Part shown: positions 1-7,466 of the stretch, piece after piece | Layout of the letters: every line of letters begins with the position of its first letter | Numbering within the stretch: position 1 is the stretch's first letter | Assembly (NCBI RefSeq): GCF_014596465.1 | Contig: NZ_MECK01000001.1 | Coordinates: 248,001 to 312,000, forward strand | DNA from: Streptomyces sp. CBMA123 | GTDB taxonomy: Bacteria > Actinomycetota > Actinomycetes > Streptomycetales > Streptomycetaceae | DNA length: 64,000 nucleotides | Reading direction: 5' to 3' | Notes under the pieces: model-generated | Databases searched by the model: none | Told to the model about the DNA's origin: nothing | The model's input: the letters and a program-made list of their open reading frames with translations, nothing else | Program-made: the position numbers and the translations under genes

Positions 1-656
1 CCACCCGAGGCAGGGAACGCGAACTTGGCGTTCGGGCCCCACGGTTGGACGAGCGAGGGACCGGCGTCCAGTGCGCGCCGAAGCGCGTCCGTGTCGCAGG
101 GGGCGATCCGCTCGGCGATCCACGAGGCGGACATCTCGGCCAGGTCGGTGGCCCAGATCTTGCGGTTGTACGGGGAGAAGAACTCCTCCACCAGGCCGGG
201 CCCGTAGGTCCCCTCCAGCCAGGAGGCGAAATCGGCCTCCGCCGCGGCGGGGCCGTCGGCTTGGGCGGCGGTGAGGTCGTCCAGGCACTCTCGGGCCCGC
301 GCTGCGGGCAGGTGGTGCAGGTGCTGCTGGAACGGGTACGGCACCCAGTGCTCGCCGTGCCGGATGAACGAGGAGCGGTCGTGGTGCAGCAGCTCCTGCG
401 GCGCGAACAGCTCGGCCATCAGCTCGTCGAAGCTCCGCAGCTTCGAGAACACGACGTGACCGCCCAGGTCCCAGGTGAATCCGGCCTCGTCGATCACGGA
501 GGAGCCCAGGCCGCCGACTCCGGGGGCGGCCTCCAGCAGCAGCCAGTCGCGGTGGCCCAGCCGCTGGAACTCGTACGCGCACGCCAGTCCGCAGGGACCA
601 CCGCCGAGGATCACTACGGGTAATGCGGAACGTTCTCGAGATCTGGTGTTGCTCAC
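1..656 (-). CDS. FAD-dependent oxidoreductase, UDP-galactopyranose mutase-like (partial)
   Basis: The gene runs off the left edge, so only about the first 218 codons are present, starting at GTG 656-654. The N-terminus is a dinucleotide-binding fold, with a GGGPCG core near residues 18-23 and an acidic LLLEA strand end about 20 residues later. This is followed by a GLGSS/WDLGGHV segment typical of NAD(P)-binding_8 flavoenzymes. Further in, PYPFQ, an SPYNRKIW segment and a WIAERI segment resemble UDP-galactopyranose mutase and related amine-oxidase-like proteins. The substrate cannot be told from the sequence. The ~210 bp upstream, before the next gene, contains nothing I can support. Confidence 0.75.
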   Translation of the reverse strand, partial: MSNTRSRERSALPVVILGGGPCGLACAYEFQRLGHRDWLLLEAAPGVGGLGSSVIDEAGFTWDLGGHVVFSKLRSFDELMAELFAPQELLHHDRSSFIRHGEHWVPYPFQQHLHHLPAARARECLDDLTAAQADGPAAAEADFASWLEGTYGPGLVEEFFSPYNRKIWATDLAEMSASWIAERIAPCDTDALRRALDAGPSLVQPWGPNAKFAFPASG

Positions 657-868
657 GACACCCTCCCCAAACCGCGGACTCTGCCGGGCCGGCCTGTGCC
701 GTCCACCCGCAGGATCAGCGGATCGCGATACGTCAATGACACGGTGTGATGGTCTTGGTGCATGCCGACCCCGGGTCTCGGCCACCCAGCCGGGCGCCAG
801 ACCTTGGCCGTACTGGCTTGGCGTGTACCCGGCCCCGGGAGCACTGCCGCACCGTTACGGCATCGGAC

Positions 869-1333
869 TCAGGTGCGCGGCAGCTGCAGCCGGTACACCT
901 GGCGCGAGCCGCCTTCGAAGAATTGCCCGGTCGGCTGGAAGCCGAGTTCCTCGTAGAAGAGGCGGGCGCCGGAGCCGGGGTGGTCCGGCCCAAAGGTCGT
1001 CACGTCGACCGTGCACGGGGGTGAGGTGAAGGCCCGCAGGGCGGAGTCCACCAGGAGCCGGCCCATGCCCTGCCCCCTGGACTTTCCTTCGACGGCCAGC
1101 CAGGTGATCTCGTAGTGCGGGTGACGGGAGGAGAACAGCAGGCCGCCGGCGAGCGCCGATCCGGGACGTCCTTCTGCCGCACGCACACACATAGCGGTGC
1201 CGCGTTCGATGTTGCGCATCAGCGCGGCCTGGAACCCCGGGTCGTCGACCAGCGGACCGAACAGGTCCTCGACTTCGGCGGCGAGCGACATCCAGGCCGG
1301 GATGTCTGCACGGACGGCGGTCACGATCTGCAT
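869..1333 (-). CDS. GNAT family N-acetyltransferase
   Basis: This 154-residue single-domain protein has the length of a stand-alone GNAT acetyltransferase. The acetyl-CoA pyrophosphate loop is visible as R-G-Q-G-M-G near residues 86-91, following the ITWLAV beta strand. A late GARLFYEELGF segment matches the usual C-terminal alpha4/beta region that precedes the terminal strand. It begins at ATG 1333 with AGGAG about nine bases upstream. The acceptor substrate is unknown. It is followed, convergent with nothing, by the partial flavoenzyme gene on the same strand. Confidence 0.85.
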   Translation of the reverse strand: MQIVTAVRADIPAWMSLAAEVEDLFGPLVDDPGFQAALMRNIERGTAMCVRAAEGRPGSALAGGLLFSSRHPHYEITWLAVEGKSRGQGMGRLLVDSALRAFTSPPCTVDVTTFGPDHPGSGARLFYEELGFQPTGQFFEGGSRQVYRLQLPRT

Positions 1334-1409
1334 CTACGTGGCTCCTGGTCGACGAAGGGGCGGTGATCGAGGTCGTGCTGCGAGCCGGGCCTCCGAGCGG
1401 GGGAAGCGA

Positions 1410-1844
1410 TCAGCGCGCGGAGACACTCGTTCTGCGGCCGTCGGCACCCGGCTCACCGAGCCGGAACCAGATCTGCTTTCCGTGCGGCAGAGGCTTCACG
1501 TCCAATTCGGCGGCGACGTCAGCCAGCAGGAACAGCCCCCAGCCACCGGTCTGGCCGTCCGACGGCTCCCGCACCGTCGGCAGGCTGTCCGCGTAGTCGG
1601 TGACACCGACGAAGACCCCGTCCGGCGTCTCGCGCATCATCAGCTCGCAGTCTCCCGGGGCGTGCTTCAGGACGTTGGTCAGCAGTTCGGTCACTCCCAA
1701 GACCGCGAGATCGCTCAGCTCACTCTTGCGCCACAGCCGCAGATGCGCGCGGACGATCTCACGCACAGGGCTCATCGCCTCAGGACGAACATCGGGCAGC
1801 ACCATCCGGTACTGCGGGATTGCGCGGACCGCCATGGCAGGCAT
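1410..1844 (-). CDS. RsbW-like ATP-binding protein (anti-sigma regulatory kinase fold)
   Basis: This 144-residue protein has the HATPase_c_2 layout: an N box with E53 and N56 in a TELLTNVLKHA segment, a VTDYAD motif near residues 81-86 and a GGWGL loop near residues 100-104. Such proteins abound in streptomycetes, where some act as anti-sigma factors or partners of sensor phosphatases. It lies divergent to the HTH/DUF397 pair, a very common arrangement in this lineage. A GGAGGGG ribosome binding site precedes the ATG at 1844. The G1 box is weak (D-Y-A-D rather than D-x-G), so kinase activity is not assured. Confidence 0.85.
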   Translation of the reverse strand: MPAMAVRAIPQYRMVLPDVRPEAMSPVREIVRAHLRLWRKSELSDLAVLGVTELLTNVLKHAPGDCELMMRETPDGVFVGVTDYADSLPTVREPSDGQTGGWGLFLLADVAAELDVKPLPHGKQIWFRLGEPGADGRRTSVSAR

Positions 1845-1994
1845 CGGCCCCTCCGATCGGCAGGGTGAAGCACAGCGAACGAGGTAGCGCTCCGTACGTG
1901 CCGGAGCACCCTCCGCGTGTGGAGCTTCCGATGATGGACCTCCGCAGCGTCGCTGGGCAATACCATCGGACAGGAAAATCTTTCCCGCCCGGCA

Positions 1995-2010
1995 TCTGGC
2001 GTATGCCAGA
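1995..2010. promoter_or_regulatory. inverted repeat upstream of the HTH regulator, possible operator
   Basis: TCTGGC and GCCAGA form perfect 6-bp arms around GTAT. The repeat ends 14 bases before a -10-like TACGAT (2025-2030) and covers where a -35 box would lie. This position would suit autoregulation by the downstream HTH protein. No TTGACA-like -35 is visible. The operator role is inference. Confidence 0.35.
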
Positions 2011-2053
2011 ACTGGCCTGAGCGCTACGATTTCTGACGATGAAGGAGGTGGTC

Positions 2054-2911
2054 ATGTCTGTCGAGCCAACACCGCGTCGCCGGCGTCTGGGTTCCGAGCT
2101 GAGGCGTCTGCGCGAGGAGCTGGGATGGACCCAGGAGGAGGCGGCCACCCGCCTCGGATACCGGGCACTGTCAACAGTCAGCAAGATCGAGAAGGGCACC
2201 CAAGGGGTGACCATCCAGCAGCTGCCTCACTTCTTCGAGGTGTTCGGCGTCAACGACGAGGCCATGCGTCAGGAACTGCGGGACCTGGTACGCAAGGCCG
2301 GCGAGCCCGACTGGTGGCAGCAGTACGAGGGCATCGTCGACGACCCGCTCGGCGATTACCTCTCCCAGATCGAGACCGCCAACAGCCTGTTCACCTTCAA
2401 CCCCCTGGCCGTCCATGGCCTCCTTCAGACCCCCGACTACGCGCGGGCCGTCATCGAGGGGAGCCGGGCTTGGAAGACCACCAGCGACATCGACGGTTTC
2501 ATGACCGTGCGCGAGAAGCACCAGAGGGACATGCTCGAGCGCACGCCCCCGCTGAAAATATGGGCCGTCCTCACCGAAGGCCTACTCCGCCAGGAGGTCG
2601 GCGACCGCAGCGTCATGCGCGCCCAGATAGAGCACCTCGCCGAGCTGGCCCGCACCAGCCCGAACATCACCATCCAGGTCCTGCCCTACACGGCGGGCGC
2701 GCACGCAGGCATGGACGGCCCGTTCATGCTCATGTCCTTTCCCGCCGGGCGCGACATCGTGTGCATCGAGTCGATGCGCACGTCCTTGCACCTCAACCGG
2801 CCGGAGACGGTCGAGATCTACCGTACGACCAGTGATCTCTTGAAGTCTGACGCCCTCTCGCCGAAGGCGTCCCTGCCCTTCCTCACCACGCTCGCCAAGG
2901 AAATGTCATGA
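2054..2911 (+). CDS. XRE-family HTH transcriptional regulator with DUF5753 domain
   Basis: A helix-turn-helix occupies roughly residues 14-70 (LRRLREELGWTQ, then a recognition-helix segment with STVSKIEKG). The remaining ~190 residues match the DUF5753 layout seen in streptomycete Scr1/BldB-neighbour regulators, with a hallmark LQTPDYARA segment. The ATG at 2054 is chosen because AAGGAGG (2042-2048) sits five bases upstream; an in-frame ATG at 2039 would place that SD inside the gene. The stop overlaps the DUF397 start by 4 bp (ATGA), so the two genes are translationally coupled. The pair is a typical regulator plus small partner cassette of unknown target. Confidence 0.92.
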   Translation: MSVEPTPRRRRLGSELRRLREELGWTQEEAATRLGYRALSTVSKIEKGTQGVTIQQLPHFFEVFGVNDEAMRQELRDLVRKAGEPDWWQQYEGIVDDPLGDYLSQIETANSLFTFNPLAVHGLLQTPDYARAVIEGSRAWKTTSDIDGFMTVREKHQRDMLERTPPLKIWAVLTEGLLRQEVGDRSVMRAQIEHLAELARTSPNITIQVLPYTAGAHAGMDGPFMLMSFPAGRDIVCIESMRTSLHLNRPETVEIYRTTSDLLKSDALSPKASLPFLTTLAKEMS

Positions 2912-3138
2912 ACAAGAACGACCTCGACCCGGTCTGGGTCGAGAGCCAGCTCGCCAACGCCCAGTGGCAGAGCGCCAGCAGCGGCGGGACCACGTGCGTC
3001 GAGGTGGCCTTCATCGACCATGGCTTCGTCGCCCTGCGCGATTCCAAGAACCCCCACAAACCCCCGCACCTCTTCGACGACGCGGAATATGACGCCTTCA
3101 TCGCCGGGATCATGCGTGGTGAACTGCGACGCCGTTGA
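2908..3138 (+). CDS. DUF397 domain protein
   Basis: This 76-residue protein has the standard DUF397 pattern: an early W with SS (WQSASSGG), then CVEVAF, then VALRDSKNP, ending in a Phe/Ile-rich helix. Proteins of this family nearly always follow an HTH-DUF5753 gene, as here with a 4-bp overlap. In BldB-type examples they act as small developmental regulators or as toxin-antitoxin-like partners. The role of this one is not evident from the sequence. Confidence 0.92.
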   Translation: MNKNDLDPVWVESQLANAQWQSASSGGTTCVEVAFIDHGFVALRDSKNPHKPPHLFDDAEYDAFIAGIMRGELRRR

Positions 3139-3280
3139 TCCACATCCAGGTTCCATCGGCCTGGCACGCCGACCAGATATGGTCCCGCGCCAGGCCGATA
3201 GGCTCCGTCGCGTGCGGGATGCTGCCGCTGCCGCCGGGCCGAGTACCCGTCCGCGGACACGCCTGCCCGAGGACTCGGAG

Positions 3281-3844
3281 TCAGGGCCGACGGGCACAGC
3301 TGCCCAAGCCAGCGGCGATGAGAAGACGTCCCACGGTGGCATCCAGCGTGCTCGTGTGGTTGATGATCTCCTCAGCCACTTCGGGGAGGAGGTCTCCAGG
3401 CCGGAACCACTTGCGCATCTCCTTCTCGCCGAACTCGGTGTGCTCGCTGCGGCTCTGGTGCCGGCGCACGGTCTCGGGAAAAGGGACGTCGAGGTAGAAG
3501 AATGAGCTGCTGCCACGGTGGTCGGCGGCCAGATCTCGGAGCATGGGGCCGTAGTGGTCGGCGTACAGGATGCCCTCGATGATCACGTGGTAGCCGTGGT
3601 CGAGGGAATAGCGGGCGACGGCGTCAATGAGCCCGATGTTGGGGGCGTCGAGGAGGTCGTGGTCATCGAGGATGGTGCACCGGATGTTGTCCTGTCCCAC
3701 GACTGCGATGCCCCGCCCGTATCTGGCTCGGAGCTCCTTTGCCACCGTGGACTTGCCCGACCCGCAGTTCCCACGAAGAACAAGCAGACGCGTCTTGTCA
3801 GATCCCACCAACACCGAGTCAGGGTACCCGGCACTCGGATCCAT
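3281..3844 (-). CDS. P-loop kinase / AAA ATPase, small zeta-toxin-like family
   Basis: From ATG 3844 this is a 187-residue protein with a Walker A GNCGSGKST near residues 25-33. It also has a kinase-like GQDNIRC segment, an IIEGILY strand and a YLDVPFPETVRRH region with an Arg-rich lid. This architecture fits the small P-loop kinases often annotated as AAA family ATPase or uridine-kinase-like in streptomycetes. The phosphoryl acceptor is unknown. A longer in-frame ORF extends to 4201, but its extra N-terminus is low-complexity Arg/Pro sequence, so the shorter start is preferred. No clear SD is visible. Confidence 0.75.
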   Translation of the reverse strand: MDPSAGYPDSVLVGSDKTRLLVLRGNCGSGKSTVAKELRARYGRGIAVVGQDNIRCTILDDHDLLDAPNIGLIDAVARYSLDHGYHVIIEGILYADHYGPMLRDLAADHRGSSSFFYLDVPFPETVRRHQSRSEHTEFGEKEMRKWFRPGDLLPEVAEEIINHTSTLDATVGRLLIAAGLGSCARRP

Positions 3845-4071
3845 CCCGTGGAGCGGACGCCCGGACCGGGCGATCGTGGCGCACCATGTCGGTATCCTCG
3901 ACACCACTCCCCGGTTCTGACCGGTCGTCGTCCCGCACCCGCAGCTGCACGTCCTGCAGCGCCGCACAGGCGACGTGATGAACACCTGGCCCACCACGCC
4001 CAAGAGGTGAGACAGGCCGAAGACCCGGCCCCGTGTCCGTGTGGATCGTGGGGCCGGGCCTCCTACTGGCA

Positions 4072-4281
4072 TCAGCGCGCGCTGGTGGAGGTGCTGGCTG
4101 GGGTGCACGTCTTGGGGGTCGAGTCGTGGTGTCCGGCGAGCCAAAGGCCGGCGAGGAGACCTGCGATCGCCAGGACCTTGTGCCGGTTCTGCTTCCACCA
4201 TGACGGTGATCCGGCCGCCATGAACCGCAGTTGCGTGAACTCCGCGTGCTCGCTAGGCGGCGTGTCCTTAAACAACCCCAT
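4072..4281 (-). CDS. small single-pass membrane protein
   Basis: This 69-residue protein starts at ATG 4281 behind a strong AAAGGAGG with a ten-base spacer. A Trp/Lys-rich stretch (SWWKQNRHK) precedes one hydrophobic segment (VLAIAGLLAGLWLAG, about residues 36-50), followed by a short polar tail. I do not recognise the family; a small plasmid- or element-borne membrane protein is possible. The ribosome binding site lies in one arm of a perfect inverted repeat (4288-4316), which suggests translational or operator control. Confidence 0.6.
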   Translation of the reverse strand: MGLFKDTPPSEHAEFTQLRFMAAGSPSWWKQNRHKVLAIAGLLAGLWLAGHHDSTPKTCTPASTSTSAR

Positions 4282-4287
4282 CTCGGG

Positions 4288-4316
4288 TGAACCTCCTTTC
4301 CCTATTGGGAGGTTCA
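4288..4316 (-). promoter_or_regulatory. perfect 9-bp inverted repeat enclosing the ribosome binding site
   Basis: Arms TGAACCTCC (4288-4296) and GGAGGTTCA (4308-4316) are separated by 11 bases. On the minus strand the right arm carries the AAAGGAGG Shine-Dalgarno of the small membrane protein, and the left arm is its exact complement. The RNA could therefore fold to hide the ribosome binding site, or the DNA could be a dimer operator just downstream of a -10-like TATGGT. Confidence 0.55.
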
Positions 4317-4593
4317 TGACCATACGCATGCTCAGCCTTGATCGCTGACATTAAATCGGGCCAGGCAAGGCCCGCTGACTCGCTGATCCGAACGGGGGCT
4401 GCTGCGGACAGCCGCCCGGCGGCGCCATCACCGTGATCAGTGACACCGCTCCCGACGCGTAGACCCGCCGAATATCGACGAGGTCGAGCGAACGCCGAAC
4501 GCCAAGGCGGAAGCAACGGCAGACTGCCAAGCATGGCCGGCAGAGGCTCATTCCGAGAGTTCCAATACCCGACTCCCGACTCCACCGTTACTG
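4317..4593. other. intergenic stretch with little recognisable content
   Basis: This segment lies between the small membrane protein gene and the next plus-strand gene. It has a short GGGCC...GGCCC hairpin near 4357-4373 and otherwise no ORF with convincing composition. The long plus-strand frame that crosses it looks like read-through upstream of the 2H phosphoesterase. Confidence 0.4.
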
Positions 4594-4845
4594 GTGGACA
4601 CCGACACGCCAGAGTTGGCCGCCCGTTCCGACCGGCTCGCCTCCGACCTCGGCCGCCGAATCCGACCGGCCATCCGCACCAGCGCCACCGTCTCCAGCGT
4701 GTGGCTGGCGTGGGAGCGCCAGGTCCCCGACCAAAACGCCTACACGTTCGAGCGCGTCCACCAGCTGTACCTCGGCCGGTCCCACCAGCCGCAAGCCCCC
4801 GCACCGCGCGGTGCGGGCGGCGGCACCTACGAGACGGAGAAGTGA
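4594..4845 (+). CDS. small hypothetical protein
   Basis: This 83-residue frame starts at GTG 4594 and ends just before the 2H phosphoesterase start, so the two are probably co-transcribed. The centre is helical and charged (ASDLGRRIRP, VWLAWERQVPD) and the tail is Gly/Pro-rich. No family is recognised and no good SD precedes the GTG. The compact helical core and tight coupling to the next gene argue for a real gene, but the start is uncertain. Confidence 0.45.
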   Translation: MDTDTPELAARSDRLASDLGRRIRPAIRTSATVSSVWLAWERQVPDQNAYTFERVHQLYLGRSHQPQAPAPRGAGGGTYETEK

Positions 4846-4847
4846 TC

Positions 4848-5498
4848 GTGGAGAAGTTCGTCCCCAAGTTCCAGCGCTCGCCGTGGCCGGACGGCGCCCG
4901 CGTACTGCACGTGTACGCGGTTCCGAACCTGCAGGTTGATCACCAGCTGGCGCGGCTGGTCGGCGAGTGCCGCAAGGCGATGCTGCCCTTCCCGATCACC
5001 CCGATCGGCGACGGCACGCTGCACTGCACGCTGGAGATGGTGGCCGACACCACCGCCGACAAGATCACGGCCGAGGAACGCGGCGCTCTTCTTGGCGCCC
5101 TGCGCAAGCACCTCGCGGACGCCGGCCCGTTGGAGATCACGGCCGGCTCCCCGGTGGCCAACCGCGTCGGGGCGTTCCTGGACCTGTCGCCGGACGACGG
5201 CCTGCTCGACCTGCGGGAGCGCGTCCGCGCTGCCATCCGCGAGGTCCGCGGGCCGGGCGCGCTACTGCACGACGGCGGCCGGCCGCACATCTCGCTCGGC
5301 TACTCCTGGGCCACGGCGTCTTCGGACGAGTTGCAGACCGCTCTGCGGCGGATCTCACCCAGCCACGCTCCTGTCCACGTCAGCGGAGTGCAGCTGCTTG
5401 ACGTGCAGTTCCGGCAGCACTCCCGGCCGAACGGGCAGACCGCGTGGGAGCTGTCGTGGGAGTTGGTGGCCGAGCTGCCGCTCGACAACGCGGTGTGA
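4848..5498 (+). CDS. 2H phosphoesterase superfamily protein (2'-5' RNA ligase/CPDase-like)
   Basis: The 216-residue protein carries both signature motifs: H59-C-T61 (TLHCTLE) and H147-I-S149 (RPHISLGY). These supply the two catalytic histidines of the 2H fold. Members act on 2'-5' or cyclic phosphodiesters, as in LigT-type RNA enzymes, ADP-ribose cyclic phosphatases, or phage proteins that degrade cyclic nucleotide signals. GTG 4848 is chosen because GGAGA sits about seven bases upstream; GTG 4842 is an in-frame alternative. It begins directly after the small upstream gene and ends at a strong hairpin, so these two may form one transcript. Confidence 0.85.
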   Translation: MEKFVPKFQRSPWPDGARVLHVYAVPNLQVDHQLARLVGECRKAMLPFPITPIGDGTLHCTLEMVADTTADKITAEERGALLGALRKHLADAGPLEITAGSPVANRVGAFLDLSPDDGLLDLRERVRAAIREVRGPGALLHDGGRPHISLGYSWATASSDELQTALRRISPSHAPVHVSGVQLLDVQFRQHSRPNGQTAWELSWELVAELPLDNAV

Positions 5499-5504
5499 AC
5501 GTCT

Positions 5505-5536
5505 CCGGTGCCCCGCACGCCGCGGTGGGGCACCGG
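5505..5536 (+). terminator. intrinsic-type hairpin after the 2H phosphoesterase
   Basis: Perfect 10-bp arms CCGGTGCCCC and GGGGCACCGG enclose a 12-base loop, starting seven bases after the stop codon. There is no T run, which is common for actinobacterial terminators. It separates the 2H gene from the Nudix gene, where a GTAACGT element may act as a new -10 region. Confidence 0.65.
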
Positions 5537-5575
5537 TAACGTACCGGGAGCCGACCGACGACACGGAGGGAGTCC

Positions 5576-6550
5576 GTGGAGACCGTGAGCACGGACAGCA
5601 GCAACGAGGCCCGGCAACGCGCCTGGGACGCCTGCGTGGAGCTGACCACCCGCCCGCCGCTGGCGCCCCGGACGCCGGTGGCCGCCGTCCCCGGGCAGGT
5701 CGCGCACGACGCGACCGTCATCAGCCAAGCGCTGGCCGCCATCCCCGCCAACGGGCTTCCCGTCGGCGTCGCCGCCGTGGTCGACCGGGCCCGCGACGGC
5801 CTTGGCCCCGTGCTCGACCTGGGCGGCGAGCTGGAGCGCTGGCGCGCGCAGCAGGGGTCTGCCGCGGTGGGCGAGGGTGAGAGGCAGTGGCCGTTGTACG
5901 CCCAACTCGTCACCGCCTTCGACGAGGCGAAACCGGCCTTGGAGATGGCCTGGTTGGCCCTGGACGCGTTCGCCCGCTCCAGCTCGACCGGGCCCGTGCC
6001 CAGGGGTTGGGCGACCCTGGACAGCCGGGTGATCCACCAGGGCCCGTACCTGACCGTACGCCGCGACGATGTCCGCCGGCCCGACGGGCAGGAGGACTTC
6101 TACGAGTACATCGAGGTCGCCGACACAGTGCGGATCGTGGCGCTGAACGCGCTCGGCGAAGTCGCTCTGTTGGAGGACCACTTCTATCTGCAACCCGTCC
6201 ACCCGGTCCTCCACCTCCCCGGCGGTGGCGTCGAGAAGGGCGAGGGCGTGCAGGTAGCAGCGGGGCGCGAGCTGGAGCAGGAGACCGGCTGGCGGCCCGG
6301 ACGGCTTGAGGTGCTCGGCCGCATCGACCCGCTGCCGGGCACGGCCCGCACCACCACCCACCTTCTGCTCGCCACCGACCTCGTCCGAGGGCGGATCGAC
6401 CGGGAGCCCACCGAGGCGGGGATGACGATGCGCTGGGTGCCCGCCGCGGAGGCGGTTCGGCTGGCCCACGCCGGCGGGATCCGGGAAGCGGGTAGTCTCG
6501 CGGCGATCCTGCTCGCCCAACCCCAGTTGCCGCCGGTGCAGCTGCCGTGA
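5576..6550 (+). CDS. Nudix hydrolase with N-terminal helical extension
   Basis: This is a 324-residue protein with GGAGGGAG directly upstream of GTG 5576. Residues ~1-140 form an Ala-rich helical region of unknown role. Residues ~145-310 are an ADP-ribose-pyrophosphatase-like Nudix domain. The Nudix box begins at G216 (GGGVEKGE) and continues R231-E232-L-E-Q235-E236-T-G238. The first glutamate of the usual EE pair is Gln, which could weaken metal binding; E232 and E236 remain. The stop overlaps the nucleotidyltransferase start by 4 bp (GTGA), so the two proteins are probably made together. The natural substrate is not determinable. Confidence 0.85.
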   Translation: METVSTDSSNEARQRAWDACVELTTRPPLAPRTPVAAVPGQVAHDATVISQALAAIPANGLPVGVAAVVDRARDGLGPVLDLGGELERWRAQQGSAAVGEGERQWPLYAQLVTAFDEAKPALEMAWLALDAFARSSSTGPVPRGWATLDSRVIHQGPYLTVRRDDVRRPDGQEDFYEYIEVADTVRIVALNALGEVALLEDHFYLQPVHPVLHLPGGGVEKGEGVQVAAGRELEQETGWRPGRLEVLGRIDPLPGTARTTTHLLLATDLVRGRIDREPTEAGMTMRWVPAAEAVRLAHAGGIREAGSLAAILLAQPQLPPVQLP

Positions 6551-7320
6551 CCGGGACACCGCACCACGGACTGCCCGAGCCGGGCTGGCAGCAGCCAGCC
6601 GCGAAGACGCTCAGGGAGATCGCCGCGCGCGATCCGCGCATCCGCGACCTGCGGGTCCACGGCTCGGCCAGCGCGGACGGCAGCGACGTGGATCTGTGGT
6701 CCGACCTCGACCTGGTCCTGACCACGGACCACCACCCCGCCCAGGTGGCCAAGGAGTTCGCCGGCTCGGCGCTGTCCCGGCTCGGGCCGCTGTTCACCGC
6801 CAGCCGAGAGGCCACCGCCAACGGCTACGGGCTGCGCTTGGTGCTCGTCGACCTGCGCCGCATCGACGTCACCGTCCTCGCCAACAGCAACTCCCGTGAT
6901 CCGGGTGCGGCTGCACCGGCGGCGGATCCGCTGGCAGAGCTGGTCGAAGCGTTCCGCTTCGACGGGGTCCTGGCCGCCGTCAAGGCCGCCCGAGGTGACG
7001 TTCTGATCGGCTCCCACCTCGCCCTCCAGCTCGCACGTCACCTACTCGTCGCAGCGATGATCTTGCGTGACCGCCAGAGCGGGACGACCCACCACCGCCA
7101 CGGTGGCACCGTCTGGGACACCTGGGCGGAGCGCCTGGCCGCAGCCCCCATCCCCTACACCCGCGCGGGCATCAGCGCGGCCATCCGCTTCCATAACGAG
7201 CAGCTGGACCGCCTCCTCGCCGAACAAGCACCGCACCTCGCGGGCGGCAACCAGCCGTTGCACATCCTGCTGGATGCCGTCGACGCTCACGCCCCGGTCC
7301 GCCCCCAAGGTCCGGTGTGA
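6547..7320 (+). CDS. nucleotidyltransferase-fold protein
   Basis: The 257-residue protein has a polymerase-beta-type nucleotidyltransferase core. Its parts are HGS (G39-S40), then WSDLDL with D53 and D55, and a third acidic residue at D107 in RRIDVTV. The C-terminal half is helical and resembles the substrate-recognition domain of aminoglycoside-adenylyltransferase-like and MNT-type proteins. The G-S to D-x-D spacing and absence of typical CD-NTase features argue against a CBASS cyclase. It is translationally coupled to the upstream Nudix gene, pointing to joint action on a nucleotide or nucleotidylated product. Confidence 0.8.
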   Translation: MTGTPHHGLPEPGWQQPAAKTLREIAARDPRIRDLRVHGSASADGSDVDLWSDLDLVLTTDHHPAQVAKEFAGSALSRLGPLFTASREATANGYGLRLVLVDLRRIDVTVLANSNSRDPGAAAPAADPLAELVEAFRFDGVLAAVKAARGDVLIGSHLALQLARHLLVAAMILRDRQSGTTHHRHGGTVWDTWAERLAAAPIPYTRAGISAAIRFHNEQLDRLLAEQAPHLAGGNQPLHILLDAVDAHAPVRPQGPV

Positions 7321-7466
7321 TGGGCACCGGAACCGTCCTCCCGCCACCACCCCAGTTTGCAGGCCGCAACGGCCCAGCGTCCGATTCACCGTCAGCTACC
7401 CTCGCACCACGGCGGACAACCCCGAAGCACGGTGGCCTTATCCGATCGAGCCAAAGGTAGGACGGC

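Noticed and set aside
45-623. Plus-strand frame of 192 codons at the left edge
   Set aside because: It is antisense to a minus-strand flavoenzyme with a clear dinucleotide-binding fold; its own product is Gly/Arg/Gln-rich without motifs.
3281-4281. Toxin-antitoxin pair of the P-loop kinase and the small membrane protein
   Set aside because: They are ~230 bp apart, not overlapping, and neither matches a recognised antitoxin.
4440-4847. N-terminal extension of the 2H phosphoesterase
   Set aside because: The extension is Arg/Pro-rich and not protein-like, and an SD-supported GTG lies at 4848.
6547-7320. CBASS-type cyclic nucleotide synthase
   Set aside because: The nucleotidyltransferase motif spacing and C-terminal half look like aminoglycoside/MNT-type enzymes, and no CBASS effector or Cap genes are adjacent.
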